From the NCBI GenBank assembly GCA_964396185.1, contig CAYNEI010000001.1:124001-188000 (forward strand): a stretch of 64,000 nucleotides of DNA, in the 5' to 3' direction. Below are positions 26,997 to 33,783 of this stretch, one piece after another. Under the pieces are notes generated by a model. It was not told the origin of the DNA, ran no database searches, and saw only the letters and a list, made by a program, of their open reading frames with translations. The position numbers and the translations under genes are program-made. Numbering within the stretch: position 1 is the first letter of the stretch; each line of letters opens with the position of its first letter. The DNA comes from CAYNEI01 sp964396185 (GTDB taxonomy: Archaea; Thermoplasmatota; SW-10-69-26).

Positions 26997-27917
26997 ATGG
27001 CCTCCGGGAGCCGGCTCGCCGTGGTGGCAGCCCTGGTGGGCAACCTGATCATCGCGCTGCTCAAGCTGGCCACCGGCCTGGCCGCCTCGAGCTCGGCCAT
27101 GCTGGCCGAAGCTGCCCACAGCTTCTCGGACGTGGGCAACCAGGTGCTGCTGCTGGTGGGCCTGCAGCGCTCCCAGGTTGGCCCCAGCCAGACCTACCCG
27201 TTCGGCCAGGGCAAGGCGGCCTATTTCTGGCCCTTCCTGGTGGCCGTGCTCCTCTTCGGGGCCGCCGGCTCCTACTCCCTGATCGAGGGGATCGAGAAGG
27301 TCCGCCACCCCCACCCCATCGGCGACCCGACCCTGGCCTTGGCGGTGCTGGCCATCGCGTTCGTGATCGAGGCCATCGTGCTCACCGTGGCCGTGCGCAA
27401 GGCCCAGGAGCAGTCACGCGCCCAGGGCATCACCACGGTCCGCCAGTTCCTGGAGGACAACCGGGACGCGACGCTGCTGACGGTCATCGTGGAGGACACC
27501 CTGGCGCTCGTGGGGTTGCCCATCGCTGCCGGGGCGCTCGTGCTCTCGCACGTCACCGGGAACGCGGTGTGGGATGGCGTCGGAAGCTTGCTCGTCGGCG
27601 TGCTGCTCATGGGCTTCGCGCTCTTCCTGGCCTGGGAGGTGCGCCACCTGCTCGTGGGCCGGGGCCTCTCCCAGCGGGATCTGGCCCGGGTCCACCGGGT
27701 CCTCGAGGAGCATCCTGCCGTGGACGCCGTGGGGACGGTGCAGTCCATGTACTTGGGCGCCGAGGATGTGCTGCTCGGGGCGGACGTGGATCTCATCCCC
27801 GGCATCCACGGGGAGGAGGCCGAGGTGGTGGTGGCCGACATCGAGGCAGCGCTGCGCGAGGAGCTGGCTGTGTTGCGGTTCGTCTACCTGGAGCCTCGGG
27901 ATGCAGGCGACGCCTGA
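26997..27917 (+). CDS. Cation diffusion facilitator (CDF) transporter
   Basis: 306 residues with six predicted membrane helices and a C-terminal cytoplasmic ferredoxin-like domain (about 215-300) that dimerises in this family. Helix 2 carries the metal-site motif HSFSDVGNQ (His41, Asp45). In helix 5 the usual HxxxD/DxxxD is replaced by VEDTLALVG (about 162-170), a Glu-Asp arrangement found in the SLC30A9/ZnT9-like branch rather than in ZitB/FieF. It probably exchanges divalent metal (Zn, Mn, Fe or Co) for protons across the cytoplasmic membrane; the metal cannot be told from sequence. It starts 26 nt after the preceding gene and ends 8 nt before a convergent lipoprotein gene; CGCCTG/CAGGCG around 27911-27936 may form a shared terminator. 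Confidence 0.92.
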   Translation: MASGSRLAVVAALVGNLIIALLKLATGLAASSSAMLAEAAHSFSDVGNQVLLLVGLQRSQVGPSQTYPFGQGKAAYFWPFLVAVLLFGAAGSYSLIEGIEKVRHPHPIGDPTLALAVLAIAFVIEAIVLTVAVRKAQEQSRAQGITTVRQFLEDNRDATLLTVIVEDTLALVGLPIAAGALVLSHVTGNAVWDGVGSLLVGVLLMGFALFLAWEVRHLLVGRGLSQRDLARVHRVLEEHPAVDAVGTVQSMYLGAEDVLLGADVDLIPGIHGEEAEVVVADIEAALREELAVLRFVYLEPRDAGDA

Positions 27918-27925
27918 CCGCTGCG

Positions 27926-28408
27926 TTAGACAGGCGGCGTCTCGCTGAAGACTTGGAGACCGAGACTGCCCGTGACGTTGCTAAACGTCAGCTCGATGGT
28001 CCAGGAGCCCAGTGGCTCACCGCCGGGGAAGCCGTAGTCGGACTGCTCCTGCTGGCCGCTGGCTGAGGTACCGTCGTTGGAGCCCGTGTAGACCTCTCGC
28101 CCGATGGCATCGAGGATGCGGATCTCAAGCTCGCCCTTGGCGATGCCGCTGCCCCACTGGACGTAGGCCACCGGCGACGGGTTGGTCCAGTCGTAGGACT
28201 CGGTGCCTGTCTTGCACGTCACCGCGCCACCGTACTGGAACCGGCCAGGATCGTTCTGGGCGCCGCGGGCCTCGGTGCACCCGACGGCGTTCTCGGCCAG
28301 CGTGGCTGCTTGCTCGGGCGTGATGCAGCCGGCCAGGGCCGGGCCTGCTAGCAGCACGAGGCCGATGATCAACGGGATGGCGCGCGGGGTGCCTCCTCCC
28401 TGCTCCAT
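27926..28408 (-). CDS. Small lipoprotein with beta-sandwich domain
   Basis: 160 residues from ATG 28408. The signal IPLIIGLVLLAGPALAGCI has an LAGC lipobox, predicting a lipid-anchored surface protein. After the anchor, residues about 35-160 form a beta-rich domain (YDWTNPSPVAYVQWGSG, ELEIRILDAIGREVYTG, GSWTIELTFSNVTGSLGLQVF) resembling pre-peptidase C-terminal or CBM-like sandwiches. Two further cysteines (about 57 and 77) could form a disulfide. The longer upstream frame is arginine-rich and overlaps the divergent SDR gene region, so the lipobox-proximal ATG is preferred. A CCTTTTGCG element at 28430-28438 lies at TATA distance. Function unknown. Confidence 0.82.
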   Translation of the reverse strand: MEQGGGTPRAIPLIIGLVLLAGPALAGCITPEQAATLAENAVGCTEARGAQNDPGRFQYGGAVTCKTGTESYDWTNPSPVAYVQWGSGIAKGELEIRILDAIGREVYTGSNDGTSASGQQEQSDYGFPGGEPLGSWTIELTFSNVTGSLGLQVFSETPPV

Positions 28409-28544
28409 GCCTGCCAGGGTGGCTGGGAGCGCAAAAGGGTTTCGGCGTCCTCGTTGAAACCTTGGCGGCTCCCCGCCCCTTCGGGCGCGCGGGCTGCGAC
28501 CTGTTGCGAGCAAGGCCTTTACGAAGCGAGCGACTGCACCGGTC

Positions 28545-29291
28545 GTGCGCGAGCAGGCACATCTCTCGGGTCGGAGAGCCTTGGTCACCGGCGGCGCCCG
28601 GCGCCTGGGCCGAGCCATGGCCCTGGAGCTGGCCGACCGAGGGGCCGGTGTCGTGGTCCACTACCGCACCTCCGGGAAGGCGGCCGAGGCCACAGCCGAC
28701 GAGATCCGCGATGCCGGCGGGGTGGCTTGGACGCTCCAAGGCGACCTGGAGGATGCAGACGGGCTCGAGGGGCTCTACGCGCAGGCCTGCGAGCTGGCAG
28801 GCGCGCCCATCGACGTGCTCGTGAACAACGCCAGCCGGTTCCCGCCGGGCCGTTTGGACGAGACCACCTACGGGGATCTCGACGCCATGGTCCGCCTGCA
28901 TGCCTGGGCGCCCCTGGCCCTCGCGCGCGCCATGGCACGAAACGATGTGCCAGACGGGGTCGTGGTCAACGTGCTCGATGCCCGCATCGCCAGCCAGGAC
29001 CCAGGCCACGTCGCCTACATCCTGAGCAAGCGCATGCTGGCCGATCTGACCCGCGTGCTGGCTCGCGAGCTCGCACCCGCCATCCGCGTCAACGGTGTCG
29101 CGCCAGGCGCCGTGCTCGCACCCGAGCGGGTCGAGGACCCGCAAGCCTACATGGAGGCCGCCGCCCAGGCCACGCTCACCGGCCGAACGCCTGAGCCCAA
29201 CGAGGTTGCCCAGGCGGTGGCCACCCTGGTGGAAGCTGGCAGCGTGACCGGCCAGGTGCTCTTCGTGGACGGGGGCCGCCACCTCCGCTGA
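28545..29291 (+). CDS. Short-chain dehydrogenase, pteridine reductase-like
   Basis: 248 residues from GTG 28545. The Rossmann motif is TGGARRLG (residues 15-22), with NNAS (95-98). In place of the usual catalytic serine there is Asp145 (NVLDARIAS), followed by Tyr158 and Lys162. This Asp-x12-Tyr-x3-Lys triad and the arginine pair in the glycine loop (NADPH preference) are typical of pteridine reductase PTR1 and FolM dihydromonapterin reductase, not of the general SDRs. Likely reaction: NADPH-dependent reduction of a dihydropterin to a tetrahydropterin in the cytoplasm. The C-terminal SVTGQVLFVDGG motif is normal. It is divergent from a lipoprotein gene and about 60 nt before the GMP synthase gene; no operon partner reveals the substrate. 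Confidence 0.87.
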   Translation: MREQAHLSGRRALVTGGARRLGRAMALELADRGAGVVVHYRTSGKAAEATADEIRDAGGVAWTLQGDLEDADGLEGLYAQACELAGAPIDVLVNNASRFPPGRLDETTYGDLDAMVRLHAWAPLALARAMARNDVPDGVVVNVLDARIASQDPGHVAYILSKRMLADLTRVLARELAPAIRVNGVAPGAVLAPERVEDPQAYMEAAAQATLTGRTPEPNEVAQAVATLVEAGSVTGQVLFVDGGRHLR

Positions 29292-29313
29292 CGGCGCCTT
29301 GGGCCCCGCCATC

Positions 29314-29322
29314 TTCATAAAC
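29314..29322 (+). promoter_or_regulatory. TATA-like box before GMP synthase subunit B
   Basis: TTCATAAAC about 33 nt before ATG 29352, implying a very short leader. Confidence 0.45.
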
Positions 29323-29351
29323 CCCCTCCTGCTAACCGGGATCGAACCCTG

Positions 29352-30302
29352 ATGGTCGATGCCGCCTCCTTCGTCGAGAAGACCGTGGCCGAGCTGCGCG
29401 AACGCATCGACGGGCCCGCGCTGATCGCCTGCAGCGGTGGCGTGGACAGCGTCACGGCCGCTGTGCTGGCCGGCAAGGCCGCCCCTGAGCACCTGACAGC
29501 CTTCTTCGTGGACACGGGCTTCATGCGCAAAGGCGAGCCCGAGCAGGTCAAGCAGCTGCTCGAGGGCACGGGCATCAACCTGGACTTCATCGAAGCGCGC
29601 GAGCGCTTCTACGAGAAGATGGCCGGGGTCACGGACCCCGAAGAGAAGCGCAAGATCATCGGCGAGGAGTTCATCCGGGTCTTCGAGGAAGAGGCCGAGA
29701 AGATCGGTGCAACCTACCTCGTCCAGGGCACCATCGCGCCGGACTGGATCGAGTCCGGGGGCGAGGGCCGGGACACGATCAAGAGCCACCACAACGTGGG
29801 TGGCCTCCCGGAGGACATGGAGCTCGAGGTCATCGAGCCCCTCTACCACCTCTACAAGGACGAGGTGCGAGAGGTCGCCCGCCACTTGGACATCCCGGTG
29901 AGCGAGCGCCAGCCCTTCCCGGGTCCCGGGTTGGCCATCCGTTGCCTGGGCGAGTGCACGCCTGAGCGCGTGGACGTGGTGCGCGAGGCGTGCTTCATCG
30001 TCGAGGAGGAGATCGACCAGGCCGTCGAGCAGGGGCTGCTTAGCGAGCACCCGTGGCAGTACTACGCCGCGCTTCTCCCGGTCCAGACCGTAGGCGTCCA
30101 AGGGGATGTCCGCGCGTACGGCGAGGTCATCGTCGTGCGGGCCGTCGAGAGCCTGGATGCCATGACAGCCACCTACTTCGACCTCCCCAACGAGCTGCTC
30201 GACAAGATCAGCACCCGGATCACCAACGAGCTCAAGGAGCACGTGAACCGGGTGGTCTACGATGTGACGCACAAGCCGCCTGGTACGGTCGAGTGGGAGT
30301 GA
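29352..30302 (+). CDS. guaAb: GMP synthase, ATP-pyrophosphatase subunit B (archaeal split type)
   Basis: 316 residues. The ATP-pyrophosphatase P-loop is SGGVDS (residues 28-33) and the C-terminal GMP synthase dimerisation domain includes QPFPGPGLAIRC and ends KPPGTVEWE, the family signature. It adenylates XMP and, with ammonia from the separate glutaminase subunit GuaAa, makes GMP in the cytoplasm. The glutaminase domain is absent, as is normal in archaea, where the two activities are separate proteins; no guaAa lies in this window. Length is normal for the subunit. The stop is followed within 6 nt by the left arm of an inverted-repeat cassette (30309-30862), so the cassette sits immediately after this essential gene. 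Confidence 0.96.
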   Translation: MVDAASFVEKTVAELRERIDGPALIACSGGVDSVTAAVLAGKAAPEHLTAFFVDTGFMRKGEPEQVKQLLEGTGINLDFIEARERFYEKMAGVTDPEEKRKIIGEEFIRVFEEEAEKIGATYLVQGTIAPDWIESGGEGRDTIKSHHNVGGLPEDMELEVIEPLYHLYKDEVREVARHLDIPVSERQPFPGPGLAIRCLGECTPERVDVVREACFIVEEEIDQAVEQGLLSEHPWQYYAALLPVQTVGVQGDVRAYGEVIVVRAVESLDAMTATYFDLPNELLDKISTRITNELKEHVNRVVYDVTHKPPGTVEWE

Positions 30303-30308
30303 ACGCTC

Positions 30309-30335
30309 ACCACAAAGCCACAACGGGCACAACGG
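30309..30335. repeat. Locus A, left arm of inverted periodic repeat
   Basis: Three copies of a CACAAAG/CACAACG word, spaced 8 and 9 nt, starting with ACCACAAAG. 24 of 27 bases match the reverse complement of the right arm at 30836-30862. The arm lies between the guaAb stop and the stop codon of the convergent GxxExxY gene. Confidence 0.8.
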
Positions 30336-30340
30336 ACGGT

Positions 30341-30784
30341 TCAGAGGACCATACGCTTGAGCCCATCCACCAGGCGTGGTGCGTTGAAGTTGATCAAGTA
30401 GCCGAGGCGCTTGCCAGAGAGCTTCAGGTAGGTGAGAAGCTGGGCCTCGTGGACCGCTAGGAGGCTCTCGACCGCTTTGAGCTCGAGGATGACCTCCTCG
30501 CTGACGACGAGGTCGAGCCTGTAGCCTGCATCCAACTCGATGCCATCGTACTCGACGGGCAGGGCGACTTCTTGCTCGATCGAGAGCCCAGATCGTTGGA
30601 GCTCATGCGCCAGGCAGACCTGGTAGACGCGTTCCATCAACCCTGGCCCAAGCCGACGATGGACATTGACCGAGGCCGAGATGACGGTGCTCCCGATGTC
30701 CTCGACCCGTCGCGGGAGCGGCGAACGGTCGTAGTCGGGCGTCCGAACCATAGCTAGCGGCTCTCGCGGCCCCTCATCAAACAT
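30341..30784 (-). CDS. GxxExxY family protein (PD-(D/E)XK nuclease-like fold)
   Basis: 147 residues. The diagnostic motif is GLMERVY inside RRLGPGLMERVYQVCLAHEL, and the PD-(D/E)XK-like core follows: RLDLVV (Asp) and EVILELKAVESL (Glu-x-Lys), then QLLTYLKLSGKRLGYLINF. These match the small GxxExxY family, often annotated hypothetical and proposed to be nuclease-like; activity is not established. The start could be the first ATG or Met12 (MVRTPDYDRS), which lies nearer the conserved part. The gene is enclosed by matching inverted arms (30309-30335 and 30836-30862) with only 5 nt between arm and stop codon, which makes it look like cargo of a small insertable cassette. Confidence 0.88.
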   Translation of the reverse strand: MFDEGPREPLAMVRTPDYDRSPLPRRVEDIGSTVISASVNVHRRLGPGLMERVYQVCLAHELQRSGLSIEQEVALPVEYDGIELDAGYRLDLVVSEEVILELKAVESLLAVHEAQLLTYLKLSGKRLGYLINFNAPRLVDGLKRMVL

Positions 30785-30835
30785 CCCCTCCTAGCGTGCA
30801 CTTCCCGTGCTCACGTTGGACACCCGCCTCCCCTT

Positions 30836-30862
30836 CCCTTGTGCTCGTTGTGTCTTTGTGGT
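30836..30862. repeat. Locus A, right arm of inverted periodic repeat
   Basis: Reverse complement carries CACAAAG, CACAACG and CACAAGG spaced 8 and 9 nt. It matches the left arm at 24 of 27 bases and lies about 50 nt upstream of the GxxExxY start and about 57 nt before the MBL-fold gene. Confidence 0.8.
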
Positions 30863-30918
30863 TCAAGGTTCGTTGGAACCCATCACCTTCATCCAGCAGG
30901 ACCCCCCTGCCAGCCACG

Positions 30919-31830
30919 ATGGCCCCTGTCATGGAGATCTCCGGGGCCGATGCGCACCTCATCGACACCGGTGGCTTCGGCATCGAGCAGTACTGCGGCG
31001 CCTTCGTACTCCAAGGCGAGGACGCGGTCGCCCTCATCGAGACCGGCCCATCCACCACGTTCGAGGCCATCCTCGACGGGCTCAAGAGCCTCGGCATCAG
31101 CCAGCGAGCGGTGACCCACGTCCTCCCGACCCACATCCACCTAGACCACGCCGGAGCCGCGTGGAAAGCCCTGGAGGCATTCCCCAACGCCACGGCCTAC
31201 ATCCACGAGAAGGGCGCTGCCTTCCTGACCGACCCGGCACTGGTGGACAAGCTGCTCGGCAGCGTCGAGCGAGCCGTGGGCGAGGAGCGCTTCCCCCAGT
31301 ACGGCACCTTCGAGCCTCTCCCAGCCGACCGGGTCCAGGAGATCAGCGGGGGCGAGGAGCTCGATGTGGGTGGCCGCACCCTCGAGCTGCTCGACGCGCC
31401 AGGGCACGCCCCGCACCAGTACAACGTGCTCGACGCAGCCGGCGACATCGTCTACGTCGGGGATGCCGCCGGCATCCAAACCCCGGATGGACCCATCATG
31501 ATGACCACGCCACCGCCCGCCTTCGATCTGGACGCCTGGCAGGGCACCCTGGACATGCTCGAGCTGCTGGATGCCACCCGGTTGGCGCTCACCCACTTCG
31601 GTGTCGTGGACAAGGACGAGCACCTCAAGGCCTTCCGCGCCCGCCAGGACGCCTGGGTCGATGAGATCCGCGAGCTCCACGACGCTGGCGCGACCCTGGA
31701 GGCCACGGTGGAAGCCATGGTGCACGCCCATCCCGAGGGCCAAGCGGTCTACGACGAGACCACGTTCTTCGAGGAAGTTCGGATGAACACGACAGGCGTC
31801 TGGCTGTGGTTAGAGCGGCAGGATTCTTGA
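30919..31830 (+). CDS. MBL-fold metallo-hydrolase
   Basis: 303 residues from ATG 30919 (a second ATG at 30931 is possible). An upstream extension of the frame runs through the inverted-repeat arm and is not protein-like. The metallo-beta-lactamase signature THIHLDHAG (about residues 75-83) gives the first metal site; DAPGHAPHQY (about 160-169), GDAAG (about 184-188) and THFG complete the ligands of a two-metal centre. The C-terminal 90 residues are helical, as in the glyoxalase-II-like/SnoRNP-type MBL hydrolases that carry a helical cap. Substrate unknown; a cytoplasmic thioester or phosphoester hydrolase is plausible. The gene is followed by a convergent antitoxin-like gene. Confidence 0.88.
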   Translation: MAPVMEISGADAHLIDTGGFGIEQYCGAFVLQGEDAVALIETGPSTTFEAILDGLKSLGISQRAVTHVLPTHIHLDHAGAAWKALEAFPNATAYIHEKGAAFLTDPALVDKLLGSVERAVGEERFPQYGTFEPLPADRVQEISGGEELDVGGRTLELLDAPGHAPHQYNVLDAAGDIVYVGDAAGIQTPDGPIMMTTPPPAFDLDAWQGTLDMLELLDATRLALTHFGVVDKDEHLKAFRARQDAWVDEIRELHDAGATLEATVEAMVHAHPEGQAVYDETTFFEEVRMNTTGVWLWLERQDS

Positions 31831-31851
31831 ACTGAGCCACCGCTCCAACGG

Positions 31852-32076
31852 TCACTCATCGAGAGCCGCTTCGAGCTCTCGGAGGCTCAAGCCGGACCCC
31901 TCGGACATCTCTCCTCTCCGTCTACGGTGCACTTCCAGGGCGTCAGCGTAGAACTCCGTCAGGTCGACCCGATCGAGCAGCTCGTTCACGACATCGTCGA
32001 ACGAGCGCCCTGCGACCTTGTACTCCTGCAACCGGTCGTAGGTCCGCGGCTTCAGGTTCACCGTCTTGTAGGCCAC
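31852..32076 (-). CDS. Lone VapB/antitoxin-like protein
   Basis: 74 residues from GTG 32076. The sequence MAYKTVNLKPRTYDRLQEYK followed by SFDDVVNELLDRV matches the archaeal family of short VapB-type antitoxins with an N-terminal strand for DNA binding and a toxin-binding tail. No toxin gene follows: the next gene is convergent. It may be an orphan antitoxin, a free regulator, or the remnant of a pair. Its promoter overlaps a perfect palindrome (32092-32106), which a dimeric protein of this kind could bind, regulating both itself and the divergent Nudix-MBL gene. That regulation is inference. Confidence 0.82.
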   Translation of the reverse strand: MAYKTVNLKPRTYDRLQEYKVAGRSFDDVVNELLDRVDLTEFYADALEVHRRRRGEMSEGSGLSLRELEAALDE

Positions 32077-32091
32077 GAGATATAGTCCTTC

Positions 32092-32106
32092 TAGTTACTA
32101 TAACTA
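32092..32106. promoter_or_regulatory. Palindromic core promoter shared by two divergent genes
   Basis: TAGTTA-CTA-TAACTA is a perfect palindrome centred at 32099, 23 nt from the GTG of the minus-strand antitoxin gene and 25 nt from the GTG of the plus-strand Nudix-MBL gene. Its AT-rich core is at the TATA distance for leaderless transcripts in both directions and is the only AT-rich stretch in the 47-bp spacer. Confidence 0.6.
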
Positions 32107-32123
32107 ATTTTCCCACGGGCCCC

Positions 32124-33518
32124 GTGGAGCCGAACGCTTTTGCGCCCCAGCACCCTGGCCAGGGCGTGCCCTTCCCCCCCGAGCCCAAGCCCTCGGCTGT
32201 GGTGATCCTGCATCGCGACGGTGAGGTCTTCCTGGTCCAGCGCCCGAAGACCGCCAGCTTCTTCCCTGGCTTCCACGCCTTCCCTGGAGGTGGTGTCGAA
32301 CCTGAGGACGAGGGCGGAGGGGGCTCCGGCCAGGATGCTGGTGGCGGCGACGAGCTGGCCACGCTGCGTGCGTGCGCGGTGCGCGAGCTCGAGGAGGAGA
32401 CCCTGGTGGCCCTGGAACCCGATGCGCTGCGGCCCGCTGGCGTGGTGGTCACGCCCCCGTTCTCGCCGATCCGGTTCCGGACTCAGTTCTTCCTGGCCCG
32501 CCTGCCGGCCGGCATCGAGCCGGCCCCGCAGCGGCCTGAGCTGGCCGGCGGCCGGTGGACGGACCCCGGTCGGGTGCTCGAGGAGTGGCGGCGTGGCGAG
32601 ATCAAGCTCCCGCCACCCGTGATCCACACCCTGGAGCTTCTGGCCGGCGATGGAGAGGAGGCGATCCTGGCTCGGGGGACCGAGGTGGATCGCTTCCCCA
32701 TCACCTTCCTGCCGGGGCTGCGCGTCGAGCCCCTGGAGGTGGGCACGCTGCCGCCGCACACCCACACGAACGCCTTCCTGGTCGGTGAGGAGGACCTGGC
32801 CATCGTGGACCCCGGGGCCTCCGGGACGGCCCTGGAGCCCCTGCTTGCGGTGATCGAGCAGCTCGAGGCCAAGGGCCATGAGCTCACTCATGTGCTGCTG
32901 ACGCACCACCACGAGGACCATGTAGCTGGCGTGGACGAGCTCGTGGAGCGCTTCGATGCCCTTCTCGCGTGCTCGAAGGAGACCGCTGATGCCCTCGGGT
33001 TCACCCCGGATCAGGTGCTCTCGGATCTCGACCAGGTCAGCCTCGAGGGCACCGAGGTGATCGCGCTCGAGACCCCGGGCCACGCACCTGGCCACCTCTG
33101 CTTCCACATCCCCCATGCGCGCACGGTGCTGGTGGGCGATCTCTTGGCCGGGGTGGGCACGGTGCTCATCCCACCGGGCGAGGGGGACATGGCCGCTTAC
33201 CTGGCCAGCCTGGATCGGCTGGCCGGGTACTGCGAGGAGCACGGCGTGCGCTTGGCCTTCCCGGCGCATGGACCGCCGCTGTTCAACCCCGTCAAGCGCC
33301 TGGCCAAAACCCGCGAGCATCGCCTGGAGCGCGAGCAGCGGGTGCTGGATGCGGTGCGGGGCGGGGCCCGGGAGCTCGGTGAGATCGCGAAGCTGGCCTA
33401 CGAGGACAAGCCAGAGGCGCCGCCGCCGCTCACGGAGATGAGCACGCGCGCGCACCTGGACAAGCTCGTGGACGATGGTGTTCTGGGGGTCGAGGATGAG
33501 CGGTGGGCGGCGCGGTGA
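32124..33518 (+). CDS. Nudix hydrolase fused to MBL-fold hydrolase
   Basis: 464 residues from GTG 32124. Residues about 22-175 form a Nudix domain (VVILHRDGEVFLVQRPK, HAFPGGGVEPED); the Nudix box is interrupted by a glycine-rich insert of about 17 residues before AVRELEEETLVAL, which supplies the REUxEE part. Residues about 200-390 are a metallo-beta-lactamase fold with THHHEDHVAG and ETPGHAPGHLCFH, and the C-terminus (about 395-464) is a small winged helix as in LACTB2-like MBL proteins. The order resembles Nudix-LACTB2 fusions seen in some bacteria. It may act on nucleotide-linked or CoA-linked substrates in two steps; the real substrate is unknown. It is divergent from a lone antitoxin gene and ends with a hairpin (33520-33543). 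Confidence 0.9.
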   Translation: MEPNAFAPQHPGQGVPFPPEPKPSAVVILHRDGEVFLVQRPKTASFFPGFHAFPGGGVEPEDEGGGGSGQDAGGGDELATLRACAVRELEEETLVALEPDALRPAGVVVTPPFSPIRFRTQFFLARLPAGIEPAPQRPELAGGRWTDPGRVLEEWRRGEIKLPPPVIHTLELLAGDGEEAILARGTEVDRFPITFLPGLRVEPLEVGTLPPHTHTNAFLVGEEDLAIVDPGASGTALEPLLAVIEQLEAKGHELTHVLLTHHHEDHVAGVDELVERFDALLACSKETADALGFTPDQVLSDLDQVSLEGTEVIALETPGHAPGHLCFHIPHARTVLVGDLLAGVGTVLIPPGEGDMAAYLASLDRLAGYCEEHGVRLAFPAHGPPLFNPVKRLAKTREHRLEREQRVLDAVRGGARELGEIAKLAYEDKPEAPPPLTEMSTRAHLDKLVDDGVLGVEDERWAAR

Positions 33519-33519
33519 A

Positions 33520-33543
33520 CGCTGGGATCTCAAGAGCCCAGCG
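33520..33543 (+). terminator. Hairpin after the Nudix-MBL gene
   Basis: CGCTGGG pairs with CCCAGCG, and the inner CTC pairs with GAG, leaving an AA loop. It begins 2 nt after the stop codon. There is no long T-run. Confidence 0.5.
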
Positions 33544-33600
33544 ATGGCGTGCCGGGCTCGTCCCCGCCCAGGCCATCAGCTTCCGTTGTCGACATCCAGG

Positions 33601-33712
33601 CTGATGACGAGCACACAGAGCTCACAGGGTAGCACAGGGTTCACAGGGTGACGAGTGGGGAGGGCGTTCTGTGTTCTCCGTGCTCCCCTGTGTACCCTGT
33701 GTCGGTCATCAG
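33601..33712. repeat. Locus B, gene-less inverted periodic repeat
   Basis: Left arm 33601-33648 and right arm 33667-33712 are inverted copies. The outer 8 bp CTGATGAC are identical, then each arm carries four CACAGGG-like words spaced 9-10 nt; 26 of 34 aligned bases match. The 18-bp centre holds no gene. It could fold into a hairpin of about 45 bp with mismatches. It lies between the convergent Nudix-MBL and subtilase genes. Confidence 0.8.
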
Positions 33713-33783
33713 CGCTACCAGGGGTCCACCATCGCATGTTGCCTGGGCTGCCCCCCTAGCCAATGCCTTCCCTTCCCTCGTTG

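Noticed and set aside
29328..29345. T-arm-like sequence (GGGTTCGATCCC on the minus strand) before guaAb
   Set aside because: It is not followed by an acceptor stem, D-arm or anticodon arm in either direction; the rest of the would-be tRNA is guaAb coding sequence.
28125..30332. Minus-strand frame of 735 codons opposite the SDR and guaAb genes
   Set aside because: The plus strand has intact guaAb and an SDR with full motifs; the antisense product has no motif, and the end overlaps the inverted-repeat arm.
30309..33712. Periodic arms considered as CRISPR repeats
   Set aside because: The period is only 8-10 nt, there are no unique spacers of 30-40 nt, arms are inverted rather than direct, and no cas gene is present.
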